A stretch of 64,000 nt of DNA from contig CALKIV010000045.1 of assembly GCA_937995835.1 (NCBI GenBank), positions 1-64,000 on the forward strand, written 5' to 3'. The stretch comes from an uncultured Dysgonomonas sp. (GTDB lineage: Bacteria; Bacteroidota; Bacteroidia; Bacteroidales; Dysgonomonadaceae). The notes under the pieces are model-generated. The model saw nothing but the letters and a program-made list of their open reading frames with translations. It did no database searches and had not been told where the DNA came from. Within the stretch, counting starts at the first letter, position 1. Each line of letters begins with the position of its first letter. A program made the translations under genes and the position numbers. Positions 41,439 to 51,136 of this stretch are shown piece by piece.

Positions 41439-43139
41439 TTATCGTGCAATTTGCTTCATGATTGAATCATTGCTCAAGAACTTTGCAAACTCTGCATCCA
41501 AAGAGATATCTGCCAATGAAATACCATTTCTTTTTGCTGCATTCAAGTTTTCCACCAAAGCCGATGCATTATTAGTTCTAGCTGCAATCACAGCTGCGAT
41601 ATAATATGTTGTAGCATCTTTCGCTTGAATAGCGTCAACTGTTCTTTGAGCCTTGCTATAGTTTTTATTCAATAGTTGAGCTAAAGCTGCATTATTAGTT
41701 TTCACATCAGCAAATTGTTGTTCTGCTCTGTTATAGTCACCTTTTTTGATATATAATAGTCCTAATGCTTCGTTCAACGATTGAGCACCAGAAGCACTAC
41801 CAAGCAATTGTTCTGCTCTAGCTAGATTGTTATCTTTCAAAGCTAGAAGCCCTAAGTTAGCATCAGCTTCTTTTGCTGAAGTAGAAAGAGTTTTAGCCTT
41901 ATTAAACATTTCTGTAGCTTTTGCCATATCTCCTTTTTGGAAAGCCAAAGCACCTAGATTATTCCAAGCTCTGTAATCGTTAGGATATTTACGAGTCACT
42001 TGATTCAGTATGTTTTCCTTAGGCATATCACTTCCTAGTGTTGTTGCATATAGCATTTCTTCTAGAGATAGATCTCCCATACCGACTTTAACAGCATCTC
42101 TTATTTCTTGATCTGTCTTACCAATGATTTCGACATTAGCAATCAAACGAGAACGACGCAGTTGAGGAAGGATAGTTTCAGCCAATTCTGAATAAATAAC
42201 AGAAATGTTTTTAATTTCGCGCTCACGAGTTTCCGGATCAGAATACATTGATAGCACTCTCAATACAAGATCTTTATCTTGAAGATTAGATGCTTGAACC
42301 AATTTTTGGAAACCTTCCCAGTCTTGTGCTGTGTAACGAGCATTTACTTCAGAGCCAATACCTTCTTTTCTAAATTCTTTTCTCAAGTAATCACTTGTAG
42401 CAGCTTCTCTTCGCTCTGCTAGCCCCTCATTCAGTTTGTAACCACCATCAGGAGAAGCATAAGCTGAAATCTCAATATCTAGTTTTTTGCGTCCATTTCT
42501 GTCAGCTTCTTTTACTAGATCTTGCCATGCTTTCATGTTGTATGAATTCAATTCGCTTTGACGTAGAGTCGCTTGTTGAATCAAGAAAAGAATATCAGCA
42601 TCATGAGTTTCTTTAATGATGCGTTGGAAGCCATCAGGAGCCATAGAAGGAGTTGTAGTCAAAGCATTTGCCAAAGCTGCAGTAGACACTACTCCGTCTG
42701 CTACTTTCAAGTCAGGCATTCCTTTAACAACTTTTCCTTTTTTAGAAACTTGAAAACGAAGGAATAATTCTGATTGTTTCATTGCTGGAACATAGTCGAA
42801 TGAAGACTTCAGTGTTACGGTTCCCCCACTTTTTTGATTGATAACAATTCCATTACCCATCACGTTTTCCCCTTGGTAAGTATAAGGAGTACCAATAGCC
42901 TCACCTGCTCCGTGAACGAGAACTGGCGTGATCACTACTGTTGCATTTTTATCAAACCATCCTTGAGGAATTCTTCCATTGATGGTAACAGGCACTTTCG
43001 TCCCAACCAACTCAAGAGGAGAAGGATTAACACTAAACAAATTAGCTTTCAAAGCATCCATTTTTTTTCCACAAGAAGCCAACACCAGCGTTAGAAGAAC
43101 AACTGTTGTTAGCACAATGTGCAAACTTTGTTTTTTCAT
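41439..43139 (-). CDS. TPR lipoprotein with OmpA-like segment
   Basis: A 566-residue lipoprotein (signal LTLVLASCGKK, lipobox Cys at about residue 23). Residues 25-150 are beta-rich. Residues 215-265 resemble an OmpA-type peptidoglycan-associated segment (LDIEISAYASPDGGYKLNEGLAERREAATSDYL). From about 385 to 540 there are tandem TPR-like helical hairpins (NDYRAWNNLGALAFQKGDMAKATEMFNKAKTL, then ADANLGLLALKDNNLARAEQLL and EALGLLYIKKGDYNRAEQQF). Similar TPR/OmpA lipoproteins occur across Bacteroidales; the role is probably structural or scaffolding in the periplasm. Upstream lies a 292-base spacer with two -7-like boxes but no clear promoter. Confidence 0.8.
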   Translation of the reverse strand: MKKQSLHIVLTTVVLLTLVLASCGKKMDALKANLFSVNPSPLELVGTKVPVTINGRIPQGWFDKNATVVITPVLVHGAGEAIGTPYTYQGENVMGNGIVINQKSGGTVTLKSSFDYVPAMKQSELFLRFQVSKKGKVVKGMPDLKVADGVVSTAALANALTTTPSMAPDGFQRIIKETHDADILFLIQQATLRQSELNSYNMKAWQDLVKEADRNGRKKLDIEISAYASPDGGYKLNEGLAERREAATSDYLRKEFRKEGIGSEVNARYTAQDWEGFQKLVQASNLQDKDLVLRVLSMYSDPETREREIKNISVIYSELAETILPQLRRSRLIANVEIIGKTDQEIRDAVKVGMGDLSLEEMLYATTLGSDMPKENILNQVTRKYPNDYRAWNNLGALAFQKGDMAKATEMFNKAKTLSTSAKEADANLGLLALKDNNLARAEQLLGSASGAQSLNEALGLLYIKKGDYNRAEQQFADVKTNNAALAQLLNKNYSKAQRTVDAIQAKDATTYYIAAVIAARTNNASALVENLNAAKRNGISLADISLDAEFAKFLSNDSIMKQIAR

Positions 43140-43431
43140 GTTCTTTTTAATATTTAAAAATTTAATATAATTTCTGAATCCATATTCCCGTCCACAATAT
43201 ACTAAAGGAACATTTTCTCATCATACAAAAATAACTTTTAAAAGGAAGAAATAGAAGTAAATCTATACTTTTTTAACACCAAATATAAGTTTTGTCTATT
43301 TTTAAGAACTTTTCTAACAAGAACCCTTTTACGATCGGGTGAAAACCATCTTTTATTCTTATTTAATCATATAAAATTGTAGACATCAGCATTTATTTTT
43401 AGAATTGTAAATATTTAAAAAGTAGATAAAA

Positions 43432-44220
43432 TTGAACAATCAAAAAATTCTAGATCTCAAAGATTTCTTAGACAAGAAAGTTGAGCAATATAATACACCT
43501 ACATTCATAGAGAATGACCCCATTTCCATACCACACAGCTTTAGCAAAAAGCAGGATATTGAAATTATGGGATTCTTCGCTGCCATATTTGCATGGGGAC
43601 AACGAAAGACAATTATCAACAAATCAAAAGAACTGGCACTGAGAATGGACAACGATCCCTACAACTTCATTTGCCAACATCAAGATAGTGATTTGAAAAA
43701 TATGCTTGGATTTAAGCATCGTACATATAATGATACAGACCTACTATATACTATCCATTTTATGAAACAGCACTTCTTGCAGTCAGACACCCTAGAAGAT
43801 GCCTTCATCTCTGATCATGTCTACGATACAGAGTCTGCACTTGTGCATTTTCACAACTATTTCTTCTCTCTAGCAGATGCTCCGGAGCGAACGAAGAAGC
43901 ACATCCCTACCCCTAAGCGAGGCTCAGCCTGCAAACGACTAAATATGTATTTGCGCTGGATGGTCAGAAAAGATACCAAAGGAGTAGACTTTGGCATATG
44001 GTCCAAATTATCTCCGGCACAGCTTATTTGCCCCCTGGACTTACACGTAGAACGAACGGCACAAAAATTGCAACTACTAAACAGAGATAAGGCTGACTGG
44101 AAAGCTGCAATAGAGCTCACTGATAATTTACGAATTATGGATAAGGAGGATCCAATAAAATATGACTTTGCGCTATTCGCAATTTCCATAGAAGAGCATG
44201 GTTTTATTGAAATAAAATAA
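43432..44220 (+). CDS. TIGR02757 (DUF2400) family protein
   Basis: A 262-residue cytoplasmic protein of the conserved Bacteroidetes family TIGR02757: DPISIPHSFSKKQDIEIMGFFAAIFAWGQRKTIINKSKEL near the start, then PKRGSACKRLNMYLRWMVRKD and GIWSKLSPAQLICPLDLHVERTA. The second part resembles the DNA-glycosylase-type helical fold in character, but function is unknown. The start is the TTG at 43432, as no ATG occurs until residue 46, which is inside the conserved region. It precedes rsmI by about 80 bases with a promoter-like -7 box between. Confidence 0.85.
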   Translation: MNNQKILDLKDFLDKKVEQYNTPTFIENDPISIPHSFSKKQDIEIMGFFAAIFAWGQRKTIINKSKELALRMDNDPYNFICQHQDSDLKNMLGFKHRTYNDTDLLYTIHFMKQHFLQSDTLEDAFISDHVYDTESALVHFHNYFFSLADAPERTKKHIPTPKRGSACKRLNMYLRWMVRKDTKGVDFGIWSKLSPAQLICPLDLHVERTAQKLQLLNRDKADWKAAIELTDNLRIMDKEDPIKYDFALFAISIEEHGFIEIK

Positions 44221-44301
44221 AGGAAATGTCGAAAATTATACTTTGAAGAAATCAAATATCCTATTTTTCACTATCTTTGCTCTACTTTGGCTAATAATAA
44301 A

Positions 44302-44985
44302 ATGATGGAAGAAGGAAAATTATATATAATTCCAACCCCTATTGGAAATCTTGAGGATATGACTCTCAGAGCCATAAGGCTACTAAAGGAGGTGGATCTT
44401 ATTTTGGCTGAAGACACACGAACAACAGGCGTGTTGCTGAAGCATTTTGAGATTGACAACAAGATGCAATCGTATCACAAGTTTAATGAACACAAAGCTG
44501 TTGAGCGCATAGTGGAGATGTTGAAAAATGGTCAAAACATAGCCCTCGTATCTGATGCAGGTACTCCAGGCATATCTGACCCAGGTTTTCTCATTGCCAG
44601 AGAATGTGCAAAGGCAGGAGTGGAAGTGGAATGCCTACCGGGTGCCACGGCATTGATTCCGGCATTAGTAGCATCGGGAATCCCTAGTGATAAATTTTGC
44701 TTCGAAGGCTTCCTTCCTCAAAAAAAAGGTAGACAAACGAGGCTGAAGTTTCTAGCAGATGAAACTCGCACAATGGTTCTCTATGAATCTCCACACAGGG
44801 TGAAGAAAACTCTTGAACAGCTTGCTGAATTTTTGGGAGAAGAGAGATATGCTGCTAGTTGCAGAGAAATTTCTAAAAAATTTGAAAATATACAACGAGG
44901 AACATTGAAAGAACTAATTACCTACTTTGAAGAGAATGAACCACGTGGCGAATTTGTCCTCATTGTTAGTGGAAAAAACGATTAA
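44302..44985 (+). CDS. rsmI: 16S rRNA 2'-O-ribose C1402 methyltransferase
   Basis: SAM-dependent methyltransferase acting on 16S rRNA C1402 (E. coli numbering). The 227-residue protein shows GKLYIIPTPIGNLEDMTLRAI, LAEDTRTTGVLLKHF, VSDAGTPGISDPGF, LPGATALIPALVASG and FCFEGFLP, all RsmI hallmarks. ATG 44302 is preferred over an in-frame TTG at 44287; a -7 box TATCTTTG at 44272-44279 places the transcript start almost at that TTG, which supports the later start. Confidence 0.95.
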   Translation: MMEEGKLYIIPTPIGNLEDMTLRAIRLLKEVDLILAEDTRTTGVLLKHFEIDNKMQSYHKFNEHKAVERIVEMLKNGQNIALVSDAGTPGISDPGFLIARECAKAGVEVECLPGATALIPALVASGIPSDKFCFEGFLPQKKGRQTRLKFLADETRTMVLYESPHRVKKTLEQLAEFLGEERYAASCREISKKFENIQRGTLKELITYFEENEPRGEFVLIVSGKND

Positions 44986-45033
44986 ACTAAAAACAGATAA
45001 AATAGATAAAAGTAACTAAATTTTATATTTGAT

Positions 45034-45906
45034 ATGAAAAAGTTAATAGTAGCTTCATTATGCATCTTTGCACTTGTGTCTTGTGACGTAAAGCAATCTA
45101 AAGAATATAAAGAGCTTAAAGCCCAACAAGATTCTTTGATGCAAATCAACACTGATGCAAAACAAGAAATGACCGAAATGATGGACATCATCAACGAAGT
45201 GGAAGAAAATTTCAACCGTATAAAAGAGACTGAAAAATTCCTTACTGTTGAGGCTAAAACTGATGGCCAATTGTCTACTGACAAAAAAACTCAAATCAGA
45301 GATGACTTTGCTATGATTCAACAAATCATGGAAAAGAACAAAACTGAACTAAAAAAACTTAATCAGCGAGTAAACAACAGCACTGGTGAAGTTGCCGGAT
45401 TAAAGAAAACAATAGAAAGACTAAACAACGAACTTGCTGAGCGTGCACAAACGATTGTTGATCTGCAAGCTGCTCTAGAGAAGAGAGATGCACAAATACA
45501 CGAATTAGAAAGCAGTCTACAAGCTCTTAAAGGTGATGTTGAGCATCTTACAACACAAACATCTGAGCAAGCTAATATTTTGCGCGATCAAGACTCGAAG
45601 CTCAATACAGCTTATTACATGTTTGGCACATCTAGAGAATTGAAGGAAGCAAAAGTTATCTCTGGTGGATTCCTTAGATCAAGCAAAATTCTAACTGACG
45701 GAATTGAGGCTAGCAAATTTATCTCAATAGATATTAGACAAACTCTTGAAGTTCCGGTGTATGCTAAAAAGGCTAAACTTCTTTCGGAGCACCCAGAGGA
45801 TAGTTATGCATTTAATAAAGACGAAAACGACAACATCGTTGTAAAAATCTTAGACTATAACAGATTCTGGAGTCTTACTAAATTTTTAATTATCGAAATC
45901 GGATAA
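45034..45906 (+). CDS. Coiled-coil lipoprotein
   Basis: A 290-residue lipoprotein (signal IVASLCIFALVSCDVK, Cys at about 17). Residues 25-195 are a long heptad-repeat coiled coil with Leu/Ile at regular positions (KNKTELKKLNQRVNNSTGEVAGLKKTIERLNNELAERAQ). The C-terminal 90 residues form a compact beta domain (YYMFGTSRELKEAKVI, FISIDIRQTLEVPVYAKKAKLLSEHPEDSY). Such proteins are frequent in Bacteroidales and unnamed; periplasmic tethering or spacing is a guess. A -7-like TATATTTG at 45024-45031 directly abuts the start codon. Confidence 0.8.
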   Translation: MKKLIVASLCIFALVSCDVKQSKEYKELKAQQDSLMQINTDAKQEMTEMMDIINEVEENFNRIKETEKFLTVEAKTDGQLSTDKKTQIRDDFAMIQQIMEKNKTELKKLNQRVNNSTGEVAGLKKTIERLNNELAERAQTIVDLQAALEKRDAQIHELESSLQALKGDVEHLTTQTSEQANILRDQDSKLNTAYYMFGTSRELKEAKVISGGFLRSSKILTDGIEASKFISIDIRQTLEVPVYAKKAKLLSEHPEDSYAFNKDENDNIVVKILDYNRFWSLTKFLIIEIG

Positions 45907-45931
45907 TTGTAAAATTGAAGATTTGAAATAG

Positions 45932-45969
45932 AAAAAAGTCGAGCTTAATCAATTAGCTCGACTTTTTTG
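45932..45969. terminator. Bidirectional terminator overlapping the symporter stop codon
   Basis: A perfect 14-bp stem (45932-45945 / 45955-45968) with T-tails on both strands. On the minus strand the 5' arm encodes the last codons of the symporter (…K-K-V-E-L) and its TAA (45945-45947) sits at the stem-loop junction. Confidence 0.9.
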
Positions 45970-47402
45970 TTTTCCTTCAAAACCAGAAGTCCAAAGATTG
46001 TTAGCAATCCATTAAGCAGTAAAATCTCATACCCAACAGCATAACCGAAATAATGCAAAGAACAATATTCAACACTATATGCCAATAGAGGAGCTAACAC
46101 ACAAACAATAGGCACATAACGATCTCTAACTTGCACCTTCGTATACAGTCCTAAGAAGAACATTCCCAATAGAGGGCCATAAGTATATGAGGCAGCTTTA
46201 TAAATAGTATTTAGCACACTTCCATTTGCTACGGCATCGATGATCAGAATTACAAACAAAAACAGTACACTGACTGACAGATGTACTCTTTTACGGATTG
46301 CCTGCGCTTTTTCTATTTCACTTTCGTCCACTTCTAATAAGTCAACACAAATTGTCGTAGTCAAAGAAGTAAGTGCAGAATCTGCACTAGAAAAGGAAGC
46401 TGCAATGATACCAATAGTAAAAAAAATGAGCACCGACATGCCTAAATATTCAGAGGCTAAGAATGGTAAAATATTATCAGCACCTACGGGAAGAACTATT
46501 CCAAATCGAGAGGCAAAAGTCACCAACAAAATCCCTAATGCTAAGAAAAGAAAGTTGATAGGCGTAAATGCAAAACCGTAAACGACCATATTCTTTTGCG
46601 CATCTCCTAAGTTTTTACAAGTCAAATTCTTCTGCATCATATCCTGATCGAGCCCTGTCATTACAATAACAATAAGAATTCCATTTAGAAATTGCTTGAA
46701 AAAATTTTGCTTCGACTCCCAATCATCAAAAACAAATATTTTAAAATGTTCACTGTCTTTAATTGTATGCACAACATCCATAAAGCCAAAGTCCAGTCTT
46801 ACGGCAACTTGCCAAATAATCAAAATTAAAGCAATCAGCATAGAAATCGTCTGCAAGGTATCTGTCCACACAATTGCCTTAATTCCACTACGATGAGTAT
46901 AAATCCAAATAAGTAAAATAATTCCACTAACCACTAGCCAAAAAGGGATATGCCACTGACGAAAAATCAACACATGGAGAATAAGTGCCACTAAATAAAG
47001 TCGAGCAGCTGCACCAACGGTCTTAGACAGAATAAAAAAGACAGCTCCAGACTTATAAGAGTAAAAGCCAAATCGATCTCTTAGATACTCATAAATTGAT
47101 GTTAGATTCAACTTATAATAAAGAGGCAGAAGCACATAAGCTACAATTAAGTAGCCAGGAATAAATCCCAAAACCATCTGCATATAAGTCATATCCAATG
47201 CACCTACCATTCCGGGTACCGAAACAAAAGTGACACCTGAAATAGATGCTCCAAGCATCCCAATGGCCACAACATACCATGGCGATTTCTTATTTCCTCT
47301 AAAGAATGCATCGTTATTACTACTTTTTTTGCTAACAAAAGCTGAGATAGTGAGTAGTAGTATAAAATATCCAACAAGGATCAACAACATCAGACCTCCC
47401 AT
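45945..47402 (-). CDS. Sodium:solute symporter (SSS family)
   Basis: A 485-residue inner-membrane protein with about 13 hydrophobic helices. Family marks include the N-terminal GGLMLLILVGYFILLLTISAF, FFRGNKKSPWYVVAIGMLGASISGVTFVSVPG (the SSS signature region), GLDQDMMQKNLTCKN, and AASFSSADSALTSLTTTICVDLL with the Na2-site serines. The substrate is not predictable. It starts 3 bases after the GT-C membrane protein gene, so the two form an operon. Confidence 0.9.
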   Translation of the reverse strand: MGGLMLLILVGYFILLLTISAFVSKKSSNNDAFFRGNKKSPWYVVAIGMLGASISGVTFVSVPGMVGALDMTYMQMVLGFIPGYLIVAYVLLPLYYKLNLTSIYEYLRDRFGFYSYKSGAVFFILSKTVGAAARLYLVALILHVLIFRQWHIPFWLVVSGIILLIWIYTHRSGIKAIVWTDTLQTISMLIALILIIWQVAVRLDFGFMDVVHTIKDSEHFKIFVFDDWESKQNFFKQFLNGILIVIVMTGLDQDMMQKNLTCKNLGDAQKNMVVYGFAFTPINFLFLALGILLVTFASRFGIVLPVGADNILPFLASEYLGMSVLIFFTIGIIAASFSSADSALTSLTTTICVDLLEVDESEIEKAQAIRKRVHLSVSVLFLFVILIIDAVANGSVLNTIYKAASYTYGPLLGMFFLGLYTKVQVRDRYVPIVCVLAPLLAYSVEYCSLHYFGYAVGYEILLLNGLLTIFGLLVLKENKKVELID

Positions 47403-47405
47403 TTC

Positions 47406-49055
47406 TTATCTTCCGTTTTTATAAATATTTTGTGAATTAGAACTGGCATAAGGTTGCCTGATTTGTGTCTGATCTCGTTTTTTCTCCACAATGACATAGT
47501 CATAAACCGTTGAGACTGTATCTACGTTTACCTTCTTATTCTCATAAAAGTCAATCTGAGATTCTAATCCTTGCACTTTAGCTTCAAATTTATAGTTTTC
47601 AGAGGCTATACAAGGAAATAGTATTTTATTTTCAGTCTTAAAATACGTTTTCACTACTTTTGAAACATCTGTATTAAAACCTTCCTTAGCAGCAATCTTT
47701 CCGTTAAAACTATAAACACCTACAGCCTGAATAGAAAGAATAAAGATTAGCACTCCTATTTTAGGCGCTTTATTTAATAACTTGCTGAAAGGAACAACGA
47801 GTAAAAATGCAACTATAAAGTTATAATAAAGGAATGTCCTATAAAAGGGATTTACCGCATGCAAAAACAACAAGGCAAAAGGTGCGAGCATAAAAACGAA
47901 CCACAACAATATATATTTTTTATCTCTTCGGTAGATTGCATAAGCAAGAGGAATAAACAAAACATAAATCAGCATGATCAGTGTGTAAGACCCTCCTACG
48001 ATTTCGGCAATCATGGCTTGACAGAAATAAAATATATTCTGAACGATAAAAAAGCGATCTACAGATTGCACAAACTGATTGCTTGTCAGTGCTGCAATAC
48101 CATCTACTATCATAATGGGTGCATAGAGAAGAATCACAAGACTCCCTGCAAGCATATTCCAAATCACCTGCTTCTTAATATTCTTATAATTATAAAATAG
48201 TATAATCACATTTAACGTGGCAAAAGGGTACAAAAACGAAGGAATAGCATAACAGCCTAATGCTCCCGAGATGACAAAAAACATCCAATCCTTACTTCTA
48301 TCTCCTTTACTGATAATATTAAATGTGGCATACATGCAAACGATAAAGGCTAGTACCATAAAAGCATATCCCCTGGACATAAAACTGTAATATATAGACA
48401 TATACATAGCAGATACAAGACCTACGATCAACAATGCCGTATTAGAGTTATAATACTTCTTGATAAATGAATAAGCGATGAGCCATGTGAATAAAGATGC
48501 GAATAGGACTGGTATACGAATGCTAAATAAAGGAGATAAAAAAGGAATATATTCGGTTAAATTTGTGAATAGAGAATGTAATACATGATTATTGGGGTAT
48601 GGATAAAAGATCATCGAAAAATAAAAAGGCTTCACCGTAAAATAGTTATAAGTGGCAGCCTCATCATACGAAACAGGAATACTTGACGCAAAATAAATAG
48701 CAGACAACAAAGGGATAACAATCATCACCACTGTTTCTGGAAATGTTAGCCCCTTAAACAAGTTAACGAAGGCTTCTTTGGTATAAAAGAGAGCCTTCTG
48801 TATATTCTCTAAAAAGAATTTTTCTTTATAAACTGCCAAAATGGCAACCAGTAAATTCAGGAACAAAAAAACATAGACCAGTGACAAAGGCATACGCTCA
48901 ATAAAAGACCCTGCGACTTGTGGTCCAACATCTGCACCTATCAACTTCAGAATAAGCTCAACTACATCTAGAAACCCTATACTCAGCACAAGGCCTAGTA
49001 AAACAAGGATCAATAACAAATAGGAGTAAGCAATTATTCTATACAAATACTTCAT
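47406..49055 (-). CDS. GT-C fold membrane glycosyltransferase (family 39-like)
   Basis: A 549-residue membrane protein with about 12 helices and a periplasmic C-terminal tail of roughly 110 residues. The first large loop contains IPVSYDEAATYNYF with the Asp-Glu pair typical of GT-C enzymes such as ArnT/PMT, which use polyprenyl-phosphate sugars on the outer side of the membrane, followed by YPNNHVLHSLFTNL. The acceptor is unknown (lipid A, protein or glycan). It is cotranscribed with the sodium symporter, an unexpected pairing. Confidence 0.75.
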   Translation of the reverse strand: MKYLYRIIAYSYLLLILVLLGLVLSIGFLDVVELILKLIGADVGPQVAGSFIERMPLSLVYVFLFLNLLVAILAVYKEKFFLENIQKALFYTKEAFVNLFKGLTFPETVVMIVIPLLSAIYFASSIPVSYDEAATYNYFTVKPFYFSMIFYPYPNNHVLHSLFTNLTEYIPFLSPLFSIRIPVLFASLFTWLIAYSFIKKYYNSNTALLIVGLVSAMYMSIYYSFMSRGYAFMVLAFIVCMYATFNIISKGDRSKDWMFFVISGALGCYAIPSFLYPFATLNVIILFYNYKNIKKQVIWNMLAGSLVILLYAPIMIVDGIAALTSNQFVQSVDRFFIVQNIFYFCQAMIAEIVGGSYTLIMLIYVLFIPLAYAIYRRDKKYILLWFVFMLAPFALLFLHAVNPFYRTFLYYNFIVAFLLVVPFSKLLNKAPKIGVLIFILSIQAVGVYSFNGKIAAKEGFNTDVSKVVKTYFKTENKILFPCIASENYKFEAKVQGLESQIDFYENKKVNVDTVSTVYDYVIVEKKRDQTQIRQPYASSNSQNIYKNGR

Positions 49056-49329
49056 TAGGATCTAGGATTTATAATATAAAACCGACTGTAAAGATAGTAT
49101 TTTTACACGAACTAAAAGTGACAAAATTGCATAGCTAAAACTTTTGTCAAAAAAAATGCTGCAGACAATTTAACAAAACGCCCTACTCTATTGTTAAAAT
49201 TGTGTCAATGAGCTTACAGCGAGTTAAAAGTGTTAAAAAACAGGGTGCACTTCTTTCTGTTGCCCGATTTTTGTACTTAATTTGATAAAAAAATCAGTAA
49301 TCAATTGAAATAATTAAATATATCGTGGT

Positions 49330-50898
49330 ATGAATACATTTGTAAAAAGAATTTCTGTTTACTTGGTAGCAGCTCTTGTCAGTGTGGGGGCAACATATGG
49401 CACATACAAATATATGGAGAGTTCGAAACCATATAGCAACGCTGACACATATAACTATGGCAGCAGATTTAATCAGGAAGGTTTAACTCTGGCAAAATAT
49501 ACAGATGAAAGCTACCCTGACTTTACACAAGCAGCAGAAGATGCAGTACACGCAGTGGTACACATCAAATCGATCACAAGAAGTGAGAATAAGATGCAAC
49601 AGCAACAAATGGCTCCAGAGTCATTTTTTGATTTCTTCTTTGGTCCCGGTCAAAGAGGTGGACGTTCGTACGACTACACCCCTCAACCTCAAATTGGGTC
49701 GGGTTCGGGAGTAATCATTTCTAATGATGGTTACATCATCACAAACAATCACGTAATAGATAAAGCAACAGAGTTGGAGGTTACCTTAAATGACAATCAA
49801 AAATTTAGTGCGAAAGTCATCGGTACTGACCCAAATACTGATATTGCTTTAATTAAAATTGAAGGAAAAGATTTTCCTTACATTCCATTTGGAGATTCCG
49901 ACAAATTGAAAGTTGGTGAATGGGTGATCGCTATCGGTAATCCTTTCAATTTGACTTCTACCGTTACAAAAGGGATTGTTAGTGCAAAAGCTCGTGGAAA
50001 TATTGGAGGTGGTCAAAACTCTATCCAATCATTTATCCAAACTGACGCAGCAATCAATCCTGGGAATAGTGGTGGAGCATTAATCAACACACATGGACAG
50101 CTAATAGGTATCAATACTGCTATTTATTCTCAAACAGGCAACTTTGCTGGTTATGGATTTGCGGTGCCTATTTCGATCGCAGGAAAAGTAGTTGCTGACC
50201 TAAAAGAGTTCGGAACCGTGCAACGTGCAATGCTAGGAATCAGCATCATGGATATACATAATGCCAAAGATATCGATCCTGAACAATCGAGAAATAAAGA
50301 TGAAAAAGCTGAGCTAGAAAAGATATACTCTAAAGCTAAAGACATCAAATTGACTGAAGGTGTGTTTGTTGGCGGATTTGCAGAAAAGAGTCCAGCTCAA
50401 CAAGCAGGTATTCTAGAAGGGGATGTAATTATCTCTATCAATGATGTCAAAACAGCTAGATCTAGCATCTTGCAAGAACAAGTAAACCGTTTTCGTCCGG
50501 GCGATAAGATCAAAGTGGTGGTTGACAGATATGGAACTAAACATACGTTTGACGTTACTCTTAAAAATAGCAACGGAACTACAGAAGTGATCAAAAAAGT
50601 AGACGGAGTAGCCTCTGCAGGCGTTGTATTCAAAGAATTGAGCAACGAACAAAAGAAGAAATTTGGAATCAGCTATGGCGTAGAAGTTGTGGATGCAGAC
50701 AGAAATGGAGCATTTGCCAGCAAGGGAATTACCAAAGGATTTATCATACTAGAAATGAATAATACTCCTGTAAATTCACCGGACGAAGCAGAACAACTGA
50801 TCGCAAGAGCAGGTGCATCGAAAGATAAAGTGGTCTTTATTAAAGGAATTACCCCTAGTGGCAAACCTCAATTTGAAGCTATTGTATTAGGAGAATAA
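49330..50898 (+). CDS. htrA: Do/HtrA-type periplasmic serine protease with PDZ domains
   Basis: Periplasmic protein quality-control protease/chaperone. The 522-residue protein has an N-terminal membrane/signal segment (residues 8-27) and a trypsin-like domain with triad His141 (ITNNHVID), Asp171 (NTDIALIK) and Ser247 (NPGNSGGAL). PDZ1 covers about 310-405 (GVFVGGFAEKSPAQQAGILEGDVIISIND) and PDZ2 about 420-520 (GVEVVDADRNGAFASKGITKGFIILEMNN). A Gln/Met-rich LA-loop region precedes the catalytic core (KMQQQQMAPESFFDFFFG). The 274-base upstream region has no clear vegetative promoter, which would fit stress-controlled expression, though that is inference. Confidence 0.95.
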   Translation: MNTFVKRISVYLVAALVSVGATYGTYKYMESSKPYSNADTYNYGSRFNQEGLTLAKYTDESYPDFTQAAEDAVHAVVHIKSITRSENKMQQQQMAPESFFDFFFGPGQRGGRSYDYTPQPQIGSGSGVIISNDGYIITNNHVIDKATELEVTLNDNQKFSAKVIGTDPNTDIALIKIEGKDFPYIPFGDSDKLKVGEWVIAIGNPFNLTSTVTKGIVSAKARGNIGGGQNSIQSFIQTDAAINPGNSGGALINTHGQLIGINTAIYSQTGNFAGYGFAVPISIAGKVVADLKEFGTVQRAMLGISIMDIHNAKDIDPEQSRNKDEKAELEKIYSKAKDIKLTEGVFVGGFAEKSPAQQAGILEGDVIISINDVKTARSSILQEQVNRFRPGDKIKVVVDRYGTKHTFDVTLKNSNGTTEVIKKVDGVASAGVVFKELSNEQKKKFGISYGVEVVDADRNGAFASKGITKGFIILEMNNTPVNSPDEAEQLIARAGASKDKVVFIKGITPSGKPQFEAIVLGE

Positions 50899-50928
50899 AG
50901 CTTTATCGAGAAATAAAAGCACATAAGG

Positions 50929-50961
50929 CGCCCGAAACTAAACTTTTTTCAGTTTCGGGTG
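50929..50961 (+). terminator. Candidate terminator after htrA
   Basis: An 11-bp stem with one G·U (50929-50939 / 50951-50961) whose loop holds the T-run; it lacks a T-tail after the stem, so it is a weaker call. Confidence 0.5.
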
Positions 50962-51055
50962 TTCTACAATTATAGGCACCTTCCACATTCTATTTTTGAA
51001 AGCAGAGATGTATTTCAAAACAGAAAGGAGATGCCTAAAGTATAAACCAAATAAT

Positions 51056-51086
51056 TAGGAATGCTGCACATTATTTCGTATATTTG
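51056..51086 (+). promoter_or_regulatory. Candidate promoter of rpoD
   Basis: TTAG (51056-51059), 19-base spacer, TATATTTG (51079-51086). The -7 box is exact, the -33 has one mismatch; the start codon is 51 bases further on. This would be autoregulated if RpoD reads the same consensus. Confidence 0.55.
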
Positions 51087-51136
51087 TGCCCATTCAGAAT
51101 TCTACATATTTTATTCAGGAGGCTATAAAAAAATAA

